A DNA stretch of 64,000 nucleotides from Candidatus Rhodoferax mariagerensis (GTDB lineage: Bacteria; Pseudomonadota; Gammaproteobacteria; Burkholderiales; Burkholderiaceae_C), in assembly GCA_016719055.1 (NCBI GenBank), contig JADKAW010000002.1, positions 248,001 through 312,000 of the forward strand, given 5' to 3'. The position numbers and the translations under genes were made by a program. This document shows, piece by piece, positions 44,934 through 52,189 of this stretch. Every line of letters starts with the position of its first letter. The stretch's first letter is position 1. Under the pieces are notes generated by a model. It did no database searches. It worked only from the letters and a program-made list of their open reading frames with translations, and was not told where the DNA came from.

Positions 44934-46501
44934 ATGAACCGAGCCCGTTGCGACCAAACCCCAGCCTGGGGAGCCCTGAAATCCATCTACCTTGCCAGTG
45001 GCAAGGGCTTTGACCTGCGCACTGCATTCGCCGCCGATGCAGACCGGTTCAAAACCTTCAGCCAAGCGGCACCGCACGTCTTTGCCGATTTGTCCAAAAA
45101 CCTGATTGATGCGCCGGTAGAGCAGGTTTTGCTGGATCTGGCCCGCCAAAGTGGCCTGGAGCAGCACCGCGACGCGATGTTTGCCGGTGACAAGATCAAC
45201 AACACCGAAAACCGGGCGGTCATGCACTGGTTATTAAGAAATCCGCCTCTAGCCCAGATACAGAAAGCGCGACCAGCTATCGACTCTGTAGCAGACGAGC
45301 TCGCGGCTGTACACACCACACTAGAGGCCATGCTGGCTTATGCGACGGCCGTGCGGGCCGACGGGCAGATCACCGATGTGGTCAATATCGGGATTGGTGG
45401 CTCTGACCTGGGGCCGCAAATGGCGGTGCTGGCGCTGGATGAATTTGTCACGCCGGGCAAGCGCTTTCACTTTGTGTCGAACGTTGATGGGCATGAGCTG
45501 GCCAGCGTGTTGCGCAAGGTCAAGGTCGACAGCACCTTGTTTTTGATTGCCAGCAAAACCTTTACCACCATCGAGACCATGACCAACGCGAACTCGGCCA
45601 AAGCCTGGTTTGCCGCGCAGGGTGGCACCGATGTGGCACGGCATTTTGCCGCGCTGACTACCAATGTTGTTGCGGCCAACGCCTTTGGCATCAGCACCAC
45701 CTTTGGTTTTTGGGATTGGGTGGGGGGCCGCTATTCGGTCTGGTCGGCGATTGGCCTGCCGCTGGCGATTGCCATTGGCGCAGCAGGGTTCAAGGCGTTT
45801 CTGGCTGGAGCCCATGACATGGATGAACATTTCCGTACTGCCCCATTGGCGCAGAATTTGCCGGTGCGCCTGGGCCTGCTGGATGTCTGGTACCGCAACT
45901 TTCATGGCTTTACCAGCCGCAGCGTTGCGCCCTACCACAGTGCACTCAAGCGCTACCCGGCCTATTTGCAGCAGCTTGAGATGGAAAGCAACGGCAAAGT
46001 GTCGATGCATTGGGCCAAAGCCTGCCCTTTGGCAGCTCGCCGGCGCTGTGGGGCGAGCCCGGTACCAATGGGCAGCACGCCTATTTTCAGATGTTGCACC
46101 AGGGCACCGACGTGGTGCCGGTGGAATTTGTTGCGGTGAAAAAGCCTAAGCACAGCCTGCCAGGCCACCATACCCTGCTGCTGGCCAATGTGCTGGCGCA
46201 GGCGCAGGCACTGATGCTGGGCAAAGCCGATGCCGGAGGCCACAAACACTTTGCCGGCAACCGGCCCAGCAGCTTTTTGGTGCTGGATGAACTGACGCCC
46301 GCCAGCCTGGGCGCACTGATTGCCTTGCAGGAACACCGCGTTTTCGTCAGCGGCAGCCTTTGGGGCATCAACAGTTTTGACCAGTGGGGCGTAGAGCTGG
46401 GCAAGGTGCTGGCCAAAGATGTCGAAGCGCGGCTGGGCAGCGGCGATGTGGCCGGGCTGGATGGCTCCACTGCGGGGCTGCTGGCCAAGTTACGCAGCTG
46501 A
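44934..46501 (+). CDS. pgi: Glucose-6-phosphate isomerase, frameshifted at about residue 355
   Basis: Interconverts glucose-6-phosphate and fructose-6-phosphate. From the ATG at 44934 the frame is normal through VNIGIGGSDLGPQMAVLALD, SKTFTTIETMTNANSAKAWF, FGFWDWVGGRYSVWSAIGLP and ALKRYPAYLQQLEMESNGK. A one-base loss near 45996-46000 breaks it. Adding a base gives NGKRVDALGQSLPFGSSPAL (or NGKG), and the rest runs on with WGEPGTNGQHAYFQMLHQGT, KHFAGNRPSS and INSFDQWGVELGKVLAKDVE to 46501 (about 522 aa). Residues about 100-118 (RNPPLAQIQKARPAIDSVAD) are encoded by an embedded dispersed repeat. Confidence 0.92.
45232..45285 (-). repeat. Dispersed palindromic repeat inside pgi, copy F
   Basis: On the minus strand GATAGCTGGTCGCGCTTTCT is followed by ATCTGGGCTAGAGGCGGATTT. 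It lies wholly within pgi and keeps the reading frame open, contributing about 18 residues in a variable surface region near the N-terminus. Confidence 0.75.
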
Positions 46502-47124
46502 TGAATGTTGTTTTTGATTTTGGTGCGGTGCTGGTGACCTGGCAGCCCGGTCAATTCTTGTTGCAGATGTTTCCAGAACGTGTCGCGACGCTCGAAGCTG
46601 CCAGGCATCTGGCCCATCAGGTGTTTGGACACCCGGACTGGCATGAGTTTGACCGGGGTGGACTTGCAGCCGAGCAGGTTGTCAGCCGTATCTCGCAACG
46701 TTTGGACCTGCCGCTGCCGGCCGTGCACCAACTGGTGTATGGCATTCGTGAACGGCTAACTCCCATTGACGGCACGGTTGCCGTGCTGAAAAAACTGCAC
46801 ACGCTGCGCCAGGCGAGCGACCGGGTGACAGGGCTGTATTACCTGTCCAACATGCCCCACATCTATGCGCGCCATCTTGAAGCGCACCATGAATTTGTGC
46901 AATGGTTTGACGGCGGTGTGTTTTCAGCGGATGTTCAACACATCAAGCCTGACCCGGCGATTTACCAGCTGCTGCAAAGCCGCTATGCGCTGCAACCTGA
47001 CCGCACCCTGTTCATCGACGACTTGAAAACCAATGTGCATGTGGCCCAAACGCTCGGCTGGCAAGGCCTTCATTTTGAGTCGCCAGAGCAGTTGCAAGCT
47101 GACCTGGCGCTGTTAGGGCTGTGA
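46501..47124 (+). CDS. HAD-superfamily phosphatase, YihX-like
   Basis: Probable sugar-phosphate phosphatase, 207 aa. The ATG overlaps the pgi stop codon (TGATG), implying translational coupling. Motif I is VVFDFGAVLVTW (Asp nucleophile at 6), motif II GLYYLSNMPHIYARHLEAHH, motif III Lys in VQHIKPDPAIYQLL, motif IV TLFIDDLKTNVHVAQTLGWQ. A helical cap of subfamily IA lies between motifs I and II. E. coli YihX removes phosphate from glucose-1-phosphate. Coupling to pgi suggests a role in clearing excess hexose phosphates, which is inference. Confidence 0.88.
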   Translation: MNVVFDFGAVLVTWQPGQFLLQMFPERVATLEAARHLAHQVFGHPDWHEFDRGGLAAEQVVSRISQRLDLPLPAVHQLVYGIRERLTPIDGTVAVLKKLHTLRQASDRVTGLYYLSNMPHIYARHLEAHHEFVQWFDGGVFSADVQHIKPDPAIYQLLQSRYALQPDRTLFIDDLKTNVHVAQTLGWQGLHFESPEQLQADLALLGL

Positions 47125-47985
47125 CAGGTACAGCGCCTTGAAGTTTGCAAGGATCGCCTGGTATTGGTCGCGGGCCATCAGGTTGAGGTCACTGTGTTGA
47201 CCGCCTTCAATGCTGAACCATTGTTTGGGTGCGTTGGCTGCGTCAAACAGGTGTTTGCCAAGTTCAATCGGGACGGTGTGGTCCTGCGCTCCATGGATCA
47301 TCAGAATCGGAGCCTGTACCCGGGCAATTTTTTCAACCGAGGCAAAGCGCTCGTCGCTGAAGCTGGCCAAAACACCGGCCCAGAATCCGGCCGCGCGTGC
47401 AATGTCAGGAAAACTGGTGAACGCAGATTCCAGAATCAGTGCGCCATAGTCTGACTGGGTTGGCAAGCTGCTTGCCAGGGCCACGGCGGCACCACTTCCC
47501 ATGGAGTGGCCATAAATCACCCGCTGCCCGGCGCGTGGTTCGCGGCGCACCAGTTCAGACCAGGCCAGCAGCGCATCCTGCACGATGGTTTGCTCGGATG
47601 GCGTGATCAGCGTACTTTGGCCCCAGCCCCGGTAATCGACCGCCAGCACGGCAAAGCCGGCCTCACGCAGGGCATCGATCTTGTGCCGGTTGCCCTGCAA
47701 ATTGCGAAAAGTGCCATGCAGGTAAAGCAGGGTCGGGGCGTCACGGTTCGGGTGCGGCAACCACCAGAGCGAAATTCTTTCGGGTGCTCCGACCGATGGC
47801 AGGTCCAGAAAGAGCGATTGGTCACCGGCCCGCAAGCCCGTCAAGTCACCAACCAGCGCCGGTGTCGGGCGGTAGATGATCTGGCGTTGCCGGGCATCAA
47901 GCCAGGCGCAGCCGCTGGCCAGCAGCAGCACCCACAGCAGCACAATTCTGACAAATACAGCCGTTACACTGCGCATCCCGTCCAT
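47113..47985 (-). CDS. Alpha/beta-hydrolase lipoprotein
   Basis: Serine hydrolase of the BAAT/dienelactone-like fold, 290 aa from the ATG at 47985; starts at 47976 or 48030 are alternatives. The N-terminus VTAVFVRIVLLWVLLLASGC ends in a lipobox, so the enzyme is probably membrane-attached and periplasmic. The fold landmarks are TLLYLHGTFRNLQGN (oxyanion region), VIYGHSMGSGAAVALA (nucleophile Ser in GHSMG), LMIHGAQDHTVPIELGKHL (Asp) and GGQHSDLNL (His). It converges with and overlaps the HAD gene tail by 12 bp and is divergent from the next gene. Substrate unknown. Confidence 0.85.
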   Translation of the reverse strand: MDGMRSVTAVFVRIVLLWVLLLASGCAWLDARQRQIIYRPTPALVGDLTGLRAGDQSLFLDLPSVGAPERISLWWLPHPNRDAPTLLYLHGTFRNLQGNRHKIDALREAGFAVLAVDYRGWGQSTLITPSEQTIVQDALLAWSELVRREPRAGQRVIYGHSMGSGAAVALASSLPTQSDYGALILESAFTSFPDIARAAGFWAGVLASFSDERFASVEKIARVQAPILMIHGAQDHTVPIELGKHLFDAANAPKQWFSIEGGQHSDLNLMARDQYQAILANFKALYLSQP

Positions 47986-48007
47986 GACAAACATCACGCC
48001 CTTGTTT

Positions 48008-48511
48008 ATGAAAAATAGTACCCGTATCACCGCAGGGCTGATTGTGGCCCACCTGGCCAGCGCTGCCGTGGCTCAGCACAGCAGCGCTGCTGCGCCCGGT
48101 GATGGCAGCAAGCTGAGTTTTCAGATCAGCCCCTACACCTTGCATTTTTCACCCAGCGAGGAGCATGAGAACGTCTACATGGTCGGACTGGAGCGTGAAC
48201 ATGCCGACGGCAAGCTGGACGGGTTGACGCTGTTTAGCAACTCGTTTGGTCAGCCCAGCGCTTTTATTTACCCTTGGGGCCGGGTTTACCACAACCTCTG
48301 GGGTATCGCCCCCTTGTCTTTCAAATGGACTGCCGGCCTGCTTTACGGCTACAAAGAGCCTTATGAAAACAAGGTGCCGCTGAATTACAAAGGATTTTCA
48401 CCCGGCGGCATCCTGGCTCTGGCCTACAAGTTCGAGTCGGGCTGGACGGCGCAAGTGGACCTGCTGGGCACCGCTGGCTTGATGTTTCAGCTCAATGTGC
48501 CGATCAAGTAA
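48008..48511 (+). CDS. Small secreted protein, candidate outer-membrane beta-barrel (PagP-like)
   Basis: 167 aa from the ATG at 48008, with a signal peptide ending SAAVAQ. The mature part alternates polar and aromatic or hydrophobic residues and ends in a phenylalanine-containing amphipathic strand (AGLMFQLNVPIK). Segments KLSFQISPYTLHFSPSEEHE, GLTLFSNSFGQPSAFIYPWG and AGLLYGYKEPYENKVPLNYK recur, in my memory, in betaproteobacterial proteins of about this length with no reliable function. An eight-strand barrel related to PagP fits the size and strand pattern, but no PagP active-site motif is evident. Confidence 0.65.
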   Translation: MKNSTRITAGLIVAHLASAAVAQHSSAAAPGDGSKLSFQISPYTLHFSPSEEHENVYMVGLEREHADGKLDGLTLFSNSFGQPSAFIYPWGRVYHNLWGIAPLSFKWTAGLLYGYKEPYENKVPLNYKGFSPGGILALAYKFESGWTAQVDLLGTAGLMFQLNVPIK

Positions 48512-48558
48512 CGCAGCAGTGCTACCCCAAAATCCGGCAAAAAGTGAAATGACAACAA

Positions 48559-48594
48559 AAAAGCCCTGCAGGGTTTTAATCCTGCAGGGCTTTT
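48559..48594. terminator. Bidirectional terminator after groEL
   Basis: AAAAGCCCTGCAGG (48559-48572) and CCTGCAGGGCTTTT (48581-48594) are perfect inverted repeats with an eight-base loop and A/T tails on both sides. It serves groEL on the minus strand and the small secreted-protein gene on the plus strand. Confidence 0.93.
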
Positions 48595-48619
48595 GAACGT
48601 TTTGTGTGATGGAGCGGGA

Positions 48620-50281
48620 TTACATGCCCATGCCGCCCATGCCGCCCATACCACCCATGCCGCCCATGTCGCCACCGCCCATGCCGCCGCCGGCAGACTC
48701 AGTCTTGGGAGACTCAGCCACCATGCACTCGGTCGTCAACATCAGCGAGGCCACAGACGCGGCGTTTTGCAATGCCGTGCGGGTCACCTTGGTTGGGTCC
48801 AGAATACCCATTTCGATCATGTCGCCGTAGGTGTCGTTGGCAGCGTTGAAGCCGTAGTTGCCGGTGCCAGCCATGACCGCGTTCACCACCACCGAGGCTT
48901 CGCCACCGGCGTTGTAAACGATTTCGCGCAGAGGAGCTTCGATAGCCTTCAGCACCAGGGCGATGCCGTGGTCCTGATCAGCGTTGTCACCCTTGATGGT
49001 GCCAGCAGATTGCTTGGCGCGCAGCAGCGCCACGCCGCCGCCAGCCACAATGCCTTCTTCCACCGCAGCGCGGGTAGCGTGCAGGGCGTCTTCCACGCGG
49101 GCCTTCTTTTCCTTCATTTCGACTTCGGTGGCAGCGCCCACCTTGATCACAGCCACACCGCCAGCCAGTTTGGCGACGCGCTCTTGCAGCTTTTCACGGT
49201 CATAGTCGCTGGTGGCTTCTTCGATTTGCACGCGCACTTGTTTCACGCGGGCTTCAATGTCAGCAGCCGGGCCAGCACCGTCAATGATGATGGTGTTTTC
49301 CTTGCCCACTTCGATGCGCTTGGCGGAACCCAGGTCAGCCAGGGTCACTTTTTCAAGTGTCAGGCCAACTTCTTCAGCAATCACCTTGCCACCGGTCAGG
49401 ATGGCGATGTCTTCCAGCATGGCTTTGCGACGGTCACCAAAGCCAGGGGCCTTGACAGCCACCACTTTGAGGATGCCACGGATGGTGTTGACCACCAAAG
49501 TTGCCAAGGCTTCGCCTTCGACATCTTCAGCAATGATCAACAGCGGACGGCCGCTCTTGGCGACTTGTTCCAGCGTCGGCAGCAGGTCACGAATGTTGCT
49601 GATCTTCTTGTCAAACAGCAGCACGTAGGGGTTGTCCAGCAAAGCGGCTTGTTTTTCTGGGTTGTTGATGAAGTAGGGCGACAGGTAGCCGCGGTCAAAC
49701 TGCATGCCTTCAACGACTTCGAGCTCGCTGTCCAGGGATTTGCCGTCTTCAACGGTAATCACGCCTTCTTTGCCAACCTTGTCCATCGCATCAGCAATGA
49801 TCTTGCCGATGGTTTCGTCCGCGTTGGCGGAGATGGAACCGACCTGGGCAATCTCTTTGGAAGTGGTGGTGGCTTTGGAAGCTTTTTTCAGCTCAGCGAC
49901 CAGGGCAGTCACCGCTTTGTCAATACCGCGCTTCAGGTCCATCGGGTTCATGCCGGCGGCTACATACTTCATGCCTTCGCGGATGATCGACTGGGCCAGC
50001 ACGGTGGCGGTGGTAGTGCCGTCGCCCGCGATGTCAGACGTCTTGGAAGCAACTTCCTTGACCATTTGTGCACCCATGTTTTGCAGCTTGTCCTTGAGTT
50101 CGATTTCCTTGGCCACAGACACACCGTCCTTGGTGACGGTCGGGGCGCCGAAAGAGCGCTCGAGCACCACATTGCGACCTTTGGGGCCAAGGGTGACCTT
50201 GACCGCATTGGCCAAAATGTTCACGCCTTCAACCATGCGTGCGCGGGCTTCGCCGCCGAAAATTACGTCTTTTGCTGCCAT
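48620..50281 (-). CDS. groEL: Chaperonin GroEL
   Basis: 60-kDa ATP-driven folding chamber subunit, 553 aa. MAAKDVIFGGEARARMVEGV starts the equatorial domain; the ATP motif is SDIAGDGTTTATVLAQSIIR; the apical domain (about 190-375) includes GMQFDRGYLSPYFINNPEKQ; the second equatorial part includes AAVEEGIVAGGGVALLRA. The C-terminus is the usual GGM tail (GGMGGGDMGGMGGMGGMGGM). It is in the canonical groES-groEL order with a 143-bp gap and one strong terminator. Confidence 0.99.
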   Translation of the reverse strand: MAAKDVIFGGEARARMVEGVNILANAVKVTLGPKGRNVVLERSFGAPTVTKDGVSVAKEIELKDKLQNMGAQMVKEVASKTSDIAGDGTTTATVLAQSIIREGMKYVAAGMNPMDLKRGIDKAVTALVAELKKASKATTTSKEIAQVGSISANADETIGKIIADAMDKVGKEGVITVEDGKSLDSELEVVEGMQFDRGYLSPYFINNPEKQAALLDNPYVLLFDKKISNIRDLLPTLEQVAKSGRPLLIIAEDVEGEALATLVVNTIRGILKVVAVKAPGFGDRRKAMLEDIAILTGGKVIAEEVGLTLEKVTLADLGSAKRIEVGKENTIIIDGAGPAADIEARVKQVRVQIEEATSDYDREKLQERVAKLAGGVAVIKVGAATEVEMKEKKARVEDALHATRAAVEEGIVAGGGVALLRAKQSAGTIKGDNADQDHGIALVLKAIEAPLREIVYNAGGEASVVVNAVMAGTGNYGFNAANDTYGDMIEMGILDPTKVTRTALQNAASVASLMLTTECMVAESPKTESAGGGMGGGDMGGMGGMGGMGGMGM

Positions 50282-50424
50282 GTTATGACTCCAGAATATA
50301 TAAGTGAAATGAATCGCGAGCCCGCATGTACATTGCGTAGCCAGCTATTTAATTGATACCGTTCCAATCAGTTGGGGACAGAGCGACCGGGCGCTTCGTG
50401 CGTCGTGCAGTCTGTCCCGCAAAA

Positions 50425-50718
50425 TCATTTGGTTTCCACAACTGCGAACAGGTCGTCTTCTTTCATGACCAGCAGCTCGTCGCCATCAACCTTGACGGTC
50501 TGGCCGCTGTACTTGCCAAACAACACGCGGTCGCCGACTTTCACGCTCATACTGCCTAGTTCGCCCTTGTCGTTCTTCTTGCCGGGGCCAACGGCCAGCA
50601 CTTCGCCTTGATCAGGCTTTTCGGCGGCGCTGTCAGGAATGACGATGCCTGAAGCGGTGCGGGTTTCGTTTTCTACGCGCTTGACAATCACGCGGTCGTG
50701 CAGGGGACGAAGTTTCAT
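50425..50718 (-). CDS. groES: Co-chaperonin GroES
   Basis: 10-kDa lid of the GroEL chamber, 97 aa. MKLRPLHDRVIVKRVENETR is the family N-terminus; the mobile loop that contacts GroEL is ASGIVIPDSAAEKPDQGEV; the roof hairpin VGPGKKNDKGELGSM and the C-terminal DELLVMKEDDLFAVVE are typical. It is first gene of the operon, with a CIRCE operator 103 bp upstream of its start. Confidence 0.98.
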   Translation of the reverse strand: MKLRPLHDRVIVKRVENETRTASGIVIPDSAAEKPDQGEVLAVGPGKKNDKGELGSMSVKVGDRVLFGKYSGQTVKVDGDELLVMKEDDLFAVVETK

Positions 50719-50820
50719 AGTGACTCCTAATGGTGTTGAAACACAGGGTTAAAAACTAAAACCGCCAAAAATCTGGCAGTGATCGTTAACTTGAAGAGAC
50801 GGTGCCCAAGCTTGGGCTTG

Positions 50821-50847
50821 TTAGCACTCAACTCTTACGAGTGCTAA
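50821..50847. promoter_or_regulatory. CIRCE element (HrcA operator) of groESL
   Basis: TTAGCACTC (50821-50829), nine bases, GAGTGCTAA (50839-50847): a perfect match to the CIRCE consensus. It indicates repression of groESL by HrcA, although hrcA itself is not in the window. Confidence 0.97.
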
Positions 50848-51250
50848 TCATAAGGGCGTTCGATGTCTTTTCAAGAGCAACTTTGAAAAATCCCTGGTTG
50901 TTGATGTTGCTGCCGCTGCCATCCGACCTGCCAACCCCGATGTGCTGACCGCCGCGGCCGGGGGCAGACTTGTTGGTGCATGGCCCGGGCCGCTTCTCTT
51001 ACCAGCAGGCCAGTCCATTTTGCGGTGAAAGTGATCGACTAGGCACTTTGGACAATCATGCAGGGTGCTGTTTGCCCGCGTGGTCAAGGGCTTTCGCTAC
51101 CTGACCGAGCGATTGCTTGCGCCAACAGTGCCGTTAGCAGTGGTTTCGCTCAAAACCTGCCATTGAACTTGCCGTGCCGCAGGTCAGACGCCATAATCGA
51201 CGACGTTGGCAGGCATTTCAGACAATGGGCAAACACCGTTGAGACATCAC
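50848..51250. other. Gene-free stretch between groES and the binding-protein gene
   Basis: About 400 bp beyond the CIRCE element. Short open frames exist on both strands, for example LFARVVKGFRYLTERLLAPT on the plus strand from about 51065, but none has a recognisable family, start signal or length. I see no further structured element here. Confidence 0.5.
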
Positions 51251-52156
51251 ATGACTTCTATTTCTTTTCAATTGCTGGCCTCGTTGGCGCTGGTTTTGCC
51301 GGCCCTGCTGAAGGCAGCACCTCCCGAACCAGACGGCACCCTGCGCAAAATAGCCAGCAGTGGCAGCATCGCCCTGGGATACCATGAATCAACACCACCG
51401 TTCACTTACCGCACGGCTGACGGCAAAGTGATGGGCTACTCCTATGACATTGCAGTCAAGGTGGCTGAGGCCGTCAAGCGTGAATTGAAATTACCCGCGC
51501 TGCAAATCGTGCAGGTGCCGTTTACTACCCAGAATCGGTTTCCAACTGTTCAGAACGGCAGCGCCGACCTGTCTTGTGGTGCCACCACCAACACCATCGA
51601 GCGGCAAAAAATCGTCGCTTTTTCCAACACGATTTTTGTCGCTGGCTCGCGCCTGATGACGCGCACAGACTCGGGGATCAAAGACTTTGCCGACCTGGCA
51701 GGTAAAAACGTGGTGACGTTTGCTGCATCCACGTCCGAGAAAATGTTGCGCAAGCTCAACACCGAGCGGAACAATCGCATCAACATTGTCACCACCTTTG
51801 ACCGTGGTGAAACACCATTTTCAGTGCTGCAGGCCGGTCATGCCGACGCCTACATGATGGACGATGTGCTGCTGTATGCCGCCATTCATGAAACCTGGCG
51901 CCCCACCGAGTGGATGGTCACCGGCACGCCCCAGTCGTTTGAGGCCTACGGCTGCATTCTGCGCAAGGACGACCCGGGTTTCAAAAAAGTGGTGGACCAG
52001 GAAATTGCCCGCTTGATGACCACGGGCGAGGCACAAGACATTTACCGCAAATGGCTGCTCTCGCCAATTCCGCCCAAGGGGGTCAACTTTGGTTTTCCCA
52101 TGAGTCCGGCGATGGTCGATCTTTTCAAGAACCCCAACGACAAGCCCTATTACTAA
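51251..52156 (+). CDS. Amino-acid-type ABC substrate-binding protein, GltI-like
   Basis: Periplasmic solute-binding protein of family 3, 301 aa from the ATG at 51251, signal peptide MTSISFQLLASLALVLPALLKAAP. Motifs: GSIALGYHESTPPFTYRTAD, VMGYSYDIAVKVAEAVK, RFPTVQNGSADLSCGATTNT (family signature), FAASTSEKMLRKLNTERNN, GHADAYMMDDVLLYA. Dicarboxylic amino acids (glutamate, aspartate) are the usual ligands of the closest relatives. No permease or ATPase is adjacent. Instead the diguanylate cyclase follows after 33 bp on the same strand, suggesting a sensory rather than a transport role. Confidence 0.88.
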   Translation: MTSISFQLLASLALVLPALLKAAPPEPDGTLRKIASSGSIALGYHESTPPFTYRTADGKVMGYSYDIAVKVAEAVKRELKLPALQIVQVPFTTQNRFPTVQNGSADLSCGATTNTIERQKIVAFSNTIFVAGSRLMTRTDSGIKDFADLAGKNVVTFAASTSEKMLRKLNTERNNRINIVTTFDRGETPFSVLQAGHADAYMMDDVLLYAAIHETWRPTEWMVTGTPQSFEAYGCILRKDDPGFKKVVDQEIARLMTTGEAQDIYRKWLLSPIPPKGVNFGFPMSPAMVDLFKNPNDKPYY

Positions 52157-52189
52157 CACTAACACCAACAAATCGAATCGACTTCTGCG

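Noticed and set aside
48593..50356. Long plus-strand open frame of 587 codons opposite groEL
   Set aside because: A mirror frame of the GC-rich groEL coding strand; it has no start signal, is rich in His and Gly, and has no family resemblance.
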